Shown in pieces: positions 1 to 6,129 of a DNA stretch of 7,725 nucleotides. The DNA comes from JBCBSS01 sp039819065 (GTDB lineage Bacteria > Bacteroidota > Bacteroidia > Cytophagales > Cyclobacteriaceae). Position 1 is the stretch's first letter. The number at the start of each line of letters is the position of its first letter. The stretch is from positions 1-7,725 of the forward strand of contig JBCBSS010000222.1 in the NCBI GenBank assembly GCA_039819065.1, given 5' to 3'. Position numbers and translations under genes: made by a program. The notes below the pieces were generated by a model. The model worked only from the letters and a program-made list of their open reading frames with translations, ran no database searches and was not told the DNA's origin.

Positions 1-2
1 GA

Positions 3-206
3 GAATACGAAGAAACCGAATGGAAACTAAACAAAAAAGTACCGCTACTCATTTTTGCCTCCTCTTGGCTAGATAAAAAGCATAATTTCCATAGGTTCTG
101 CGGAGTGGTAAACCTGAAAGAAAATGACGAAAGAACTCAGGAATTGCTAGATTACTCGCCGAATTACATCGTCATAAACTACAAAATATCAGAAGTAGGA
201 AAGTAA
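3..206 (+). CDS. 3' end of an unidentified protein (partial)
   Basis: The third frame is open from the window edge to a TAA at 204-206, giving 67 C-terminal residues that begin EYEETEWKLNKK and end YKISEVGK. The start lies outside the window. The other two forward frames close within the first 75 bases. The composition is protein-like: a charged start, a hydrophobic patch PLLIFASSWL, an aromatic/His cluster HNFHRFCGVV and a charged C-terminus. I do not recognise the family. A GCTTAAC box follows the stop after 4 nt, the same box that follows the gene ending at 5944, so this may be the 3' end of another cassette. It could also be a soluble domain of something much larger. Confidence 0.6.
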   Translation, partial: EYEETEWKLNKKVPLLIFASSWLDKKHNFHRFCGVVNLKENDERTQELLDYSPNYIVINYKISEVGK

Positions 207-210
207 CTGT

Positions 211-274
211 GCTTAACAACAGCCACACACTAGTGTCCTTCGATATGCAAGTGCTAATAGCCGAACTGTTGTGT
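211..274 (+). repeat. possible short attC-like site (weak)
   Basis: GCTTAAC at 211-217 fits the integron R'' pattern RYYYAAC and is identical to the box at 5950-5956. A 7-bp perfect inverted pair, ACAACAG (216-222) with CTGTTGT (266-272), encloses about 43 nt. The right side carries GTTGTGT (268-274), which matches GTTRRRY at all but one position. The element starts 4 nt after a stop codon, as attC sites do. Its inner sequence is unlike the repeats at 5100 and 5961, and a 7-bp stem can arise by chance, so the call is tentative. The rest of the gap to 340 shows nothing else clear. Confidence 0.25.
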
Positions 275-340
275 CCTATTTGAAGATAATCCATTCACAG
301 TACTGTAAACATCAAGAACTTGTAGCACAAGGATAAAGAC

Positions 341-1156
341 ATGTTACCCTCAACTATGCGAATTTCAATAACTCTATTGCTTACTATAGTTTCGATTGCT
401 CTTAATGCCCAAGAGTACGAAAGCCTGTATATCGAAAAAACTAAAGATCCCGATAGTGACAACAAGATATTCACATCTGGCAAAGGGCTCATCTATCAAT
501 TGTCGATTTACGAATCAGGGGAGAAGAAGAGATTAGTTTTTTCTGACAGGGATTGGGATTTGATACAAGCCTCAGAAGAACCATCTGCTAAAGATGTTGA
601 AAGGATAATCTACTTGACCGCTTCTGTAAAGAAATCAAAAAGAACCAATAAAAGGCAGACGGAAGTCATTATTGCTTTTGAACCAAACGGAAGAACATTT
701 CAAAATACAGGCATTGTTGAAAACGATCAAAACATTTGGTTACATCCCCCTAGGAGTCGTTTCTTCAAAGTTTTGGAATTATGTCCATTTCCCTACGTAA
801 GACTATCTTCTGATAGTTTAGCCTGGACAGATAAATTGAGTATTAGTCAAAGGTGGCAAGATGAGCGTTGGGCAACTTGGGAAGGCGAACAAGTACTTGA
901 TTTGACTTACAAAAATGAAGGGTTTGAAAATATAGAAACGAATCTGGGAGAAATTCGCTGCTTGATAACCAAAAGCAAGGCAAAGAGTACTATCGGCGAG
1001 ACTTTTTTAACTACTTACTTCAACTCGAAATTGGGGTTTGTCAAAATGGAATATGACATCTTAGGTAAGTATAAAGTGATTTTCCAACTTGCTGAAACTA
1101 AAGAATTTGGTGAAATACAAAGCCCGCAAGACTACATGATAAAGAATAGAAGATAA
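341..1156 (+). CDS. secreted/periplasmic protein of unknown function
   Basis: This is a 271-residue protein with an N-terminal signal peptide, a hydrophobic run ITLLLTIVSIA ending ALNA|Q at residues 23/24, so it is probably exported to the periplasm. No membrane segment follows. The C-terminal part, with TTYFNSKLGFVKMEYDILGKYKVIFQL at about residues 223-250, resembles the beta-strand ending of DUF3108-like Bacteroidota envelope proteins, where a residue stretch of this type follows a Tyr-Phe pair. That is a family resemblance only, and no function follows from it. An internal ATG at 356 would give an 18-residue signal peptide starting MRIS with its basic residue near the front; this is arguably the better start. 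The gene stands alone, and two tandem TAA codons end it. Confidence 0.75.
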   Translation: MLPSTMRISITLLLTIVSIALNAQEYESLYIEKTKDPDSDNKIFTSGKGLIYQLSIYESGEKKRLVFSDRDWDLIQASEEPSAKDVERIIYLTASVKKSKRTNKRQTEVIIAFEPNGRTFQNTGIVENDQNIWLHPPRSRFFKVLELCPFPYVRLSSDSLAWTDKLSISQRWQDERWATWEGEQVLDLTYKNEGFENIETNLGEIRCLITKSKAKSTIGETFLTTYFNSKLGFVKMEYDILGKYKVIFQLAETKEFGEIQSPQDYMIKNRR

Positions 1157-1485
1157 TAAATGCCGAAACGCGGCAAGCCGACAAGGTGCATGCCATTTCA
1201 ATAGTCATTGTCACATCTGCATAATAAGCCCTTTGACGGAAAAAATTAACAACCAGCCTTAGGTATTAACTATTAGTTGTCTGAAAATCAGATACTTATG
1301 GTGTTTGATATGTACACCGATTTCAGTTGAAAGTTGGTGCCAGTTAAGGAAACGAGCTAACTCCATGCAGTTGTTGCGATAAGTAACCAATTTGATTTCA
1401 TTGTAGTATGGTTATGAAAAAATACCTATCTTGAATTCAAATAAACAATTCATCTTTTCAAAGTGATGCTAAAGTTCATAGTAGC
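1157..1485. other. gene-free stretch after the secreted protein
   Basis: I see no convincing gene here. A small hairpin follows the stop directly, TGCCG (1161-1165) with CGGCA (1171-1175); it lacks a T-tract, so it is a weak terminator at best. Further small pairings are ACAAC (1249-1253) with GTTGT (1276-1280), and CTGA/TCAG at 1281-1291. None of these matches the 145-bp repeats seen later. All frames hold frequent stops. The length and lack of genes fit decayed or cassette-boundary DNA. Confidence 0.4.
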
Positions 1486-1677
1486 CTAATTAATAGCCAT
1501 TAGACCCCCGGCTAATACTCCCTCGTTCGGATACTCTTCTGAACCAGGACTCTTATAATCAATTTTTCGTGTGTTTATTAGTCCCGATGGCACCTGTTAA
1601 AGTCTATCAATTAAGTTTTTCAGGTGCTTGAGGGTCAGAGGTGGTCGACTCAGCATTGACAGGATTCGATTTGCCAT
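1486..1677 (-). pseudogene. possible decayed small gene on the minus strand
   Basis: On the minus strand an ATG at 1677 opens 26 codons (MANRILSMLSRPP..., ending LKNLIDRL) up to a TAA at 1597-1599. The same frame then continues for 36 codons, through IDYKSPGSEEYPNEGVLAGG, to a TAG at 1486-1488. The composition on both sides of the TAA looks protein-like, and TAA is one change from CAA. The simplest reading is a short gene, or the 3' end of one, broken by a nonsense mutation. I do not recognise the family. Open stretches of this length do arise by chance, and it overlaps the region expected to hold the leader of the downstream + strand gene, so confidence is low. Confidence 0.22.
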
Positions 1678-1711
1678 GACATACGAATCTCATATCAACA
1701 TATCATTATTT

Positions 1712-2254
1712 ATGAAAAATCAAGAAATTAAAAAGAACCCAGCGTTTTTGGAGTACGTCTTCGAATTGAATGGGGATATAGCACTTAATGAGGCATTACG
1801 GATAAGTCTAAATCACATTGATGAATTAGACATAGCGCAATTGAATCGAATTGGCTTGAAGACTTATGAAAAGGATAAATGGACCATTCATAAAATATTG
1901 CAACATCTCATTGATTGGGAAAGGATTTGGTGTTTCAGAGCGATCATTTTTGCTCGTGGTGAAGGAGCTACCCCTGATGCACATGATCAGGAAATAATGG
2001 GTAAAAATTCAAATGCAAATGAACTATCAATTGACCAATTGGTAAATGAGCTTCGCATTGTACGTCAATCAACAATCATGATGTTTGAATCTTTTAATAA
2101 AAAGATCCTGGAAACCAACTGTGTGTTTTTTGAATATGAGATGCCCTTGTATACAATTGGATTGACAGTAACAGCGCATCAGATTCATCATTTCAACATA
2201 ATAAAAGAGAGGTACCTCCCTTTGGATAAAGAAATGATGAATGATGATCGTTAA
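1712..2254 (+). CDS. DinB-family protein (DinB_2-like)
   Basis: This 180-residue protein has the DinB/YfiT four-helix-bundle layout. One His sits in the second helix (H65 in LQHLIDWERIW), the next helix carries RAIIFARGEGATP, and a C-terminal HxxxH (H156 and H160 in AHQIHHFNIIKERYLP) ends the bundle. These three His residues are the usual divalent-metal ligands of the family. Members include thiol-dependent transferases and damage-inducible proteins, but most, like this one, have no known substrate. It is cytoplasmic, with no signal peptide. The frame is open further upstream to a TTG at 1628, but that extension is not DinB-like and overlaps a possible minus-strand remnant, so I take the ATG at 1712. 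The hairpin at 2281 closes the transcript. Confidence 0.85.
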   Translation: MKNQEIKKNPAFLEYVFELNGDIALNEALRISLNHIDELDIAQLNRIGLKTYEKDKWTIHKILQHLIDWERIWCFRAIIFARGEGATPDAHDQEIMGKNSNANELSIDQLVNELRIVRQSTIMMFESFNKKILETNCVFFEYEMPLYTIGLTVTAHQIHHFNIIKERYLPLDKEMMNDDR

Positions 2255-2280
2255 AGCTTAAACCTCATTGATAACAAATG

Positions 2281-2327
2281 ATATAGCGCTGCCGGCCCAA
2301 AGCAAATCGGGTCAGGTAGTGCTATAT
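2281..2327 (+). terminator. strong hairpin between the DinB and membrane genes
   Basis: The arms 2281-2298 (starting ATATAGCGCT) and 2309-2327 (ending GTGCTATAT) pair over about 18 positions, with two G-T wobbles, one further mismatch and one bulge, around a 10-nt A-rich loop. It starts 26 nt after the DinB stop and is followed by TTAAA rather than a long T run. It probably ends or protects the upstream mRNA. It also lies only 26 nt before the next start codon, so a regulatory role in that leader is possible. Confidence 0.55.
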
Positions 2328-2353
2328 TTAAACATAACCGATAAGCACAATCA

Positions 2354-3022
2354 ATGAAACGATTTAATACTTTAAGTGCATTCAGCAAATGGGGTATTGC
2401 CATCGCTTTTGGCATCATTCTGATTATCATTTTGTGGGTTTGGGTTAGAACCGTGAGCGAGTCCAAAATTTGGATGCTCCTGATCTTCCTTATGGTGCCG
2501 GTGATCCAATTTCTAATCACACCCCTTTTTACACTGCTTAATTTGTATACCTACTATTCGCCAATGGTGGTTTCACTTGGAAATAATAAGAGATTCATCG
2601 ACTTGCACAATGGCACCTCATTTGATTATCTACTGGAAATGTCCAAAATAAGCCCCGGTATCAAATGGAAGAATAAGATGCTTGCTCATTATTTACATGC
2701 ACTTCTTAAGATCATAGGGCAAATGGAAAGTGGACACTTATCAAGCACAACCGTAGTAAGAGGAAGCTCATACTTTTTAAGTCAACGAAGTGCAGAAAAA
2801 CTAGGCTTTAAGGTAAACAGCGCATCGATTGCTGAGAAATTGAATATCGTTTTAAACTATGTTGATTTGATTTGGATGTATTCTTTAACCAATGGAAAAT
2901 TGACATTTCCCAACTTGACCAACATAAGCACTGTAAGCATTACCGGCAGTGACTTGGCAAAAAGAAAAGACAAAATACAAGCATTGGTAAATCGGTTGGA
3001 AAGAAACGACGCCAACAGGTGA
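2354..3022 (+). CDS. two-TM membrane protein of unknown function
   Basis: This 222-residue protein has two closely spaced hydrophobic segments at about residues 13-31 (GIAIAFGIILIIILWVWV) and 39-63 (KIWMLLIFLMVPVIQFLITPLF), forming an inner-membrane hairpin. About 155 mostly soluble residues follow. That domain contains DLHNGTSFDYLLEM (83-96), a helical section with HALLKIIGQMESGH (115-128) and a charged C-terminal helix (RKDKIQALVNRLER). I do not recognise the family. The ATG at 2354 is the only sensible start ahead of the first TM segment. No partner gene is adjacent, because the cyclase begins 212 nt later behind a separate leader. Confidence 0.75.
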   Translation: MKRFNTLSAFSKWGIAIAFGIILIIILWVWVRTVSESKIWMLLIFLMVPVIQFLITPLFTLLNLYTYYSPMVVSLGNNKRFIDLHNGTSFDYLLEMSKISPGIKWKNKMLAHYLHALLKIIGQMESGHLSSTTVVRGSSYFLSQRSAEKLGFKVNSASIAEKLNIVLNYVDLIWMYSLTNGKLTFPNLTNISTVSITGSDLAKRKDKIQALVNRLERNDANR

Positions 3023-3234
3023 TCAAGCCAATAAGGACATAAGTGAAGTATGGCTGGCTTCTAAGTGTATTGCTTTGACTGTTGCGTGCCATATAAATGA
3101 AACAGAGATTGATAACGCTGCAAACATCAAAAACTCACGACATCAGGTTCAAGACATAGGGTAAATAATCTCAATTGTGTTTATTTGGGTGTTAGCGATA
3201 ATAAATCATCATTCCTTACAATTATCAACTTAAC
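3023..3234. other. intergenic leader carrying a GTTAGCGATAAT motif
   Basis: There are no genes in this stretch. Its notable content is GTTAGCGATAAT at 3191-3202, 44 nt before the cyclase start. It matches GTTAGCGGTAAT at 4384-4395, 24 nt before the next gene, at 11 of 12 positions. GTTAGC resembles the right-hand core (GTTRRRY) of an integron attC site, but I find no convincing left-hand partner for it here. A shared promoter or leader element is an alternative reading. Confidence 0.4.
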
Positions 3235-4353
3235 GTGAAAATAACGCCAAAAGCTAAAAGAAACATCTCCAGGATTATTCCCTTCGCGATAATCTGGGTA
3301 TTAAGTGGATGGATCACTGATGTAACTGAGATCGGCATAACACGTAACCAAAACCTTAATCCGGATACTGATATTTCCTTCACCATCCCTGTACTGATTT
3401 TTGCCAGTCTGGCGAATGCCCTGGTTGGACTTATTGTAGGGGCTTTAGAAGTGATTTATCTAGAAAAGAGATTTTCAAACCGATCACTTTGGGTCAAGCT
3501 TTTTTACAAATTCTTGATCTACCTCACCTTAATTATCATCATCATCGTCATCTTATATCCTTTGGCCGTTTCTCTCGAAACAGGTAGTAGTTTACTAGCA
3601 ATTGATGTCTGGCAAAAATTGGGTAGATTTCTCATAAGTATCACTTTCCTTGTTACTTTATTTCATTTGTCCATAAGGGTTATTTTTAGTTTAATCTATT
3701 CCGCTGTCAGTGAAAACTTAGGTCATCATTTGTTTCTAAATTTCTTTTCGGGAAAATACCATCAACCCAAAATTGAAAAACGTATTTTCATGTTTCTGGA
3801 CATGAAATCTTCGACTACAATAGCCGAAGCACTGGGTCACATCAAATACTTCAGATTACTGGATACCTACTACAAAATTATGTCAGACCCCATCATCAAT
3901 TCTTTGGGTGAAGTCTACCAGTACATAGGCGATGAAATCGTGATCTCATGGAAACCTGACAAGGGGATTAACCAGGCAAACTGCATCAAATGCTTTTTTG
4001 ACATACGTGATCAGCTCAATGAACAAAAAGAAGTTTTGTTTAATGAATTTGGCTTTGAAATTGGTTTCAAAGCAGGGATTCATTTCGGTGAAGTCACTAT
4101 TGGAGAAATTGGAGACTTAAAAAAGGAAATCGTATTTACGGGGGATGTCTTAAACACAACCGCTAGAATCCAAAGTCTTTGTAAGGAATTAAAATCTGAC
4201 TTATTGATCTCAGGTGCAATTAAAGAATTACTACCCCATGCTAACTATCAATATAGCTCTAAAGGAGAGATAGAACTAAAAGGAAGAAATAAGAAAGAAG
4301 AACTGTTTAGCGTAACTTTAGAAAAGAAATCAACAATCCCTGACAATATGTAG
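3235..4353 (+). CDS. membrane class III adenylate/guanylate cyclase
   Basis: This 372-residue protein has four predicted membrane helices at about residues 12-28, 49-75, 88-113 and 132-158, then a class III nucleotide cyclase domain from about 181 to 362 facing the cytoplasm. The first metal Asp is D189 in FMFLDMKSSTT, and the second is D233 in YIGDEIVISW. The transition-state pair is N307 and R311 in GDVLNTTARI. GIHFGEVTIGEIG (281-293) is the usual central strand. The base-selecting positions are unusual: by hand alignment Q229 stands where adenylate cyclases have Lys, and V300 where they have Asp or Thr, so cAMP versus cGMP cannot be assigned. The start is a GTG at 3235; the Lys-rich N-terminus before TM1 supports it. 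The input signal is unknown; the membrane part has no recognised sensor domain. Confidence 0.93.
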   Translation: MKITPKAKRNISRIIPFAIIWVLSGWITDVTEIGITRNQNLNPDTDISFTIPVLIFASLANALVGLIVGALEVIYLEKRFSNRSLWVKLFYKFLIYLTLIIIIIVILYPLAVSLETGSSLLAIDVWQKLGRFLISITFLVTLFHLSIRVIFSLIYSAVSENLGHHLFLNFFSGKYHQPKIEKRIFMFLDMKSSTTIAEALGHIKYFRLLDTYYKIMSDPIINSLGEVYQYIGDEIVISWKPDKGINQANCIKCFFDIRDQLNEQKEVLFNEFGFEIGFKAGIHFGEVTIGEIGDLKKEIVFTGDVLNTTARIQSLCKELKSDLLISGAIKELLPHANYQYSSKGEIELKGRNKKEELFSVTLEKKSTIPDNM

Positions 4354-4355
4354 AA

Positions 4356-4392
4356 CTGCATTAAAACGCCGTTTACACTTAACGTTAGCGGT
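4356..4392 (+). other. short hairpin overlapping a GTTAGCGGTAAT motif
   Basis: ACTGC (4356-4360) pairs with GCGGT (4388-4392), with one T-G wobble, and inside it AACG pairs with CGTT (4383-4386). It begins just after the cyclase stop and ends 15 nt before the next start. It contains the motif also found at 3191. It could be a small terminator without a T-tract, or the folded right end of a reduced attC-like site; its 37-nt length is below that of known attC sites. Confidence 0.3.
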
Positions 4393-4407
4393 AATCCTAA
4401 AATTCTA

Positions 4408-5106
4408 ATGTCAACTAAAAAAGATCTAAGAACAGGAGCAATCTTTGAAGTTAAACTGGATGATAATCTAGGGTTCGGATATGTTAAATTAATAATTTCC
4501 CACGATATCGATTCGGACGATACATTTAACCTGTTTATTGTAAAGCCATACAATTATTACTCTAGATCTAGCATCAAAAAATCGTTTGACCCTCAAATTT
4601 TTGAAACAGATGATATTATATGCTTCCCTCAAAACATGTACTTCAGGCCTAAATTGAGAGGAACAGATGCATGGAATTACATTGGGATGAGTAAGTTAAC
4701 GGAGGAAGATTTAATCCTTCCTGATTACTTCATACTTCCCAACGGGTATTTCTGGTACGAAGGATTAAAAAAAGCCATACACGATAAGGCTGAAATATGG
4801 ATAAGGGATAGTCTTAAAAAAACAGTTTCCAGAAAAGTAAAGTCACACTTAAATATTGATCATCTTGGCATTTGGCCACATACTGGATCACAGTGTATTA
4901 ACAGATTTTTAAGTATGTACTGGATGAAGGACAAAGGACGTAACCATTTAGATTTTTATCAAAAGTATAAGTCTGGAGAAAGTTATTATGAGCGAGAACC
5001 CTATGACTATATTGGTGGTGGTCTTTTAATTATGAACAGAGAAAATCATGCATTTCAACAAATGAATAAGGTTGAAAGGTTGAAATACCGCGAACAAACG
5101 CTATGA
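4408..5106 (+). CDS. Imm26-like (polymorphic toxin immunity) protein
   Basis: This is a 232-residue cytoplasmic protein without a signal peptide or membrane segment. Residues 8-29 (RTGAIFEVKLDDNLGFGYV...) match the N-terminal pattern of the Imm26 family, in which G-x-IF-x-[IV] is followed by an acidic turn and then FGYG/FGF-x-V on a small beta barrel. Strands with NLFIVKPYNYY (41-51) and a DDIICFP turn (68-74) follow. Imm26 proteins are predicted to neutralise toxins of polymorphic or contact-dependent systems. No toxin gene is adjacent, so it would be an orphan. The C-terminal 120 residues, with WYEGLKKAIHDKAEIWIRD and YDYIGGGLLIMN, are longer than I would expect and I cannot place them. The TGA stop lies inside the left arm of the repeat at 5100. 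The family call rests on a pattern match by eye. Confidence 0.5.
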   Translation: MSTKKDLRTGAIFEVKLDDNLGFGYVKLIISHDIDSDDTFNLFIVKPYNYYSRSSIKKSFDPQIFETDDIICFPQNMYFRPKLRGTDAWNYIGMSKLTEEDLILPDYFILPNGYFWYEGLKKAIHDKAEIWIRDSLKKTVSRKVKSHLNIDHLGIWPHTGSQCINRFLSMYWMKDKGRNHLDFYQKYKSGESYYEREPYDYIGGGLLIMNRENHAFQQMNKVERLKYREQTL

Positions 5107-5245
5107 ATGAGTTTCATCGGTCAGAATATTTTCGTGGAGATCGGAAAGTCCGCCACAAGTTTTAATTTTAAATCAAGGCATGGCTATGTGCGAGACGAGA
5201 GATTGGTACTTTCTAATCCCCACTCATCGTAGATAGGCGTTAAGT
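5093..5245 (+). repeat. attC-like site, copy 1
   Basis: The homologous core, 5100-5241, is about 90% identical (14 substitutions and 5 gap bases by hand alignment) to 5961-6107. Its ends pair: AACG (5097-5100) with CGTT (5238-5241), CTATG (5101-5105) with CGTAG (5228-5232), and ATGAGT (5107-5112) with ACTCAT (5222-5227). A single bulged A remains at 5106, as does an unpaired ATAGG on the right. The right box GTTAAGT (5239-5245) fits the integron R' consensus GTTRRRY. The left box AACAAAC keeps only the AAC core. An inner hairpin, GTGG/CCGC (5134-5153), carries the loop CGGAAA, and a second pairs GATTGG with CTAATC further right. An alternative reading is a structured intergenic RNA or a REP-like repeat. 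Confidence 0.6.
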
Positions 5246-5257
5246 ATCATAGGCTGC

Positions 5258-5944
5258 ATGAAAAGAATAAGCATACTAATTGGACTCGGAATAGTTGTTC
5301 TAGCTGGTTTCATTGGATATCCGAGAATAAAGCAATTCTTCGAGATTGAATCATGCTTAGATAAAGGAGGGCGATGGAATTACGAGTTAGGTTCTTGTGA
5401 ATTTGCAATTGATACTTCTGATGAACAAGAACCCGAATTAGAAGATTTAGCTGTAAACAACATATCGACAGATAATTTTCCAACTGAACTTGAAATTCAA
5501 GAGACATTTCCAGAATATGTAAAACAAACAATGCATAATCTACCTGATAGTATTTTGATTGATGTGGATAATGTCATTTATGGTGATTTCGACGGAGACG
5601 GACAGCAAGACTTTTCTTCTATTGTCACTAATCTCAAAGATGGTCAAACAGGGATTATAATTATTGAACATAGTAATACGAATCAATATTTAATTTTTGG
5701 AGCGGGTGTTGAAATCAATGGAATGACTAACCTGAGTTGGGTGGAAGTGTTTCAGACTTTACCAATTGGAAAAGTTATTGCCCCAACATTAGTGGATTCT
5801 GAATCGGGCGACATAATTGGGCCAGATGCATCTAAAGAATTCAAACTAATTGGAAATGGAATATATCTGACTGTTGAAGAAGGTCATGGTGGTGGCATAA
5901 TGTTTTGGAACGGAACAAAGTACGTTTGGTATCATGTCGAATAA
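5258..5944 (+). CDS. membrane-anchored protein with DxDGDG motif; lone gene between the two repeats
   Basis: This 228-residue protein has an uncleaved N-terminal anchor (ISILIGLGIVVLAGFIG, residues 4-20) and so presumably a periplasmic body. After the anchor come ESCLDKGGRWNYELGSCE (31-48), whose C33 and C47 could form a disulfide, an acidic linker (52-65), and GDFDGDGQQDF (109-119). D110, D112, D114 and D118 of that motif form a calcium-type loop like those of FG-GAP/VCBS and dockerin-like proteins. The rest is beta-rich and ends in a glycine run followed by MFWNGTKYVWYHVE. Short relatives of this kind are frequent in Bacteroidota but lack a defined role; I infer extracytoplasmic calcium binding only. 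The ATG is 13 nt after the R' box of copy 1 and the stop is 5 nt before the R'' box of copy 2, so the gene fills the presumed cassette. Confidence 0.8.
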   Translation: MKRISILIGLGIVVLAGFIGYPRIKQFFEIESCLDKGGRWNYELGSCEFAIDTSDEQEPELEDLAVNNISTDNFPTELEIQETFPEYVKQTMHNLPDSILIDVDNVIYGDFDGDGQQDFSSIVTNLKDGQTGIIIIEHSNTNQYLIFGAGVEINGMTNLSWVEVFQTLPIGKVIAPTLVDSESGDIIGPDASKEFKLIGNGIYLTVEEGHGGGIMFWNGTKYVWYHVE

Positions 5945-5949
5945 AAGGT

Positions 5950-6111
5950 GCTTAACATATGCTATGAATGAATGGGTTTCATCGGTCAGAATATTTTCGC
6001 GGGGACCGGAAAGTCCGCCATAAGTTTTAATTTTAAATCAAGGGCATGGCTATGTGGGAGACGAGAGTTTAGTATTTTCTAATCATCATTCATCATAGCT
6101 AGTCGTTCTAA
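5950..6111 (+). repeat. attC-like site, copy 2
   Basis: This is the second copy of the repeat at 5093; the homologous core is 5961-6107. The left box GCTTAAC (5950-5956) fits RYYYAAC exactly. The right box GTTCTAA (6105-6111) keeps only GTT and part of the consensus. GCTATG (5961-5966) pairs with CATAGC (6094-6099), and ATGAATG (5968-5974) with CATTCAT (6087-6093), a 13-bp stem with a lone bulged A at 5967. The equivalent A is bulged in copy 1. The inner hairpin GCGG/CCGC spans 5999-6018. A 4-base insertion (about 5972-5975) lengthens the left arm, and the right arm matches it. The start codon of the next gene lies 18 nt past the right box. Confidence 0.6.
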
Positions 6112-6129
6112 AACAACAACCTAAAACCT

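Noticed and set aside
278..340. Bacteroidota-type promoter (TTG / TAnnTTTG) ahead of the 341 gene
   Set aside because: A TTTG occurs near 278-281 but no TAnnTTTG lies at the right distance; no convincing promoter could be placed here or ahead of the other genes.
1628..1711. N-terminal extension of the DinB protein from TTG 1628
   Set aside because: The added residues (MRVRGGRLSIDRIRF...) are not part of the DinB fold, the start would be a rare TTG, and the ATG at 1712 gives the normal family length.
2251..2520. Minus-strand 89-codon open frame
   Set aside because: It is antisense to the start of the membrane-protein gene and the hairpin, with no recognisable domain.
4248..4553. Minus-strand 101-codon open frame
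   Set aside because: It overlaps two well-supported + strand genes and has low-complexity Leu/Ser/Phe-rich composition, as expected of an antisense shadow.
4408..5944. 4408 and 5258 genes as an immunity/toxin pair
   Set aside because: The 5258 product is membrane-anchored with a calcium-type loop and no toxin domain, and an attachment-like repeat separates the two genes.
5100..6107. The two 145-bp repeats as a CRISPR, retron ncRNA or insertion-sequence ends
   Set aside because: There are only two copies with an 861-bp period, no short spacers, no reverse transcriptase or transposase between them, and the copies are direct rather than inverted.
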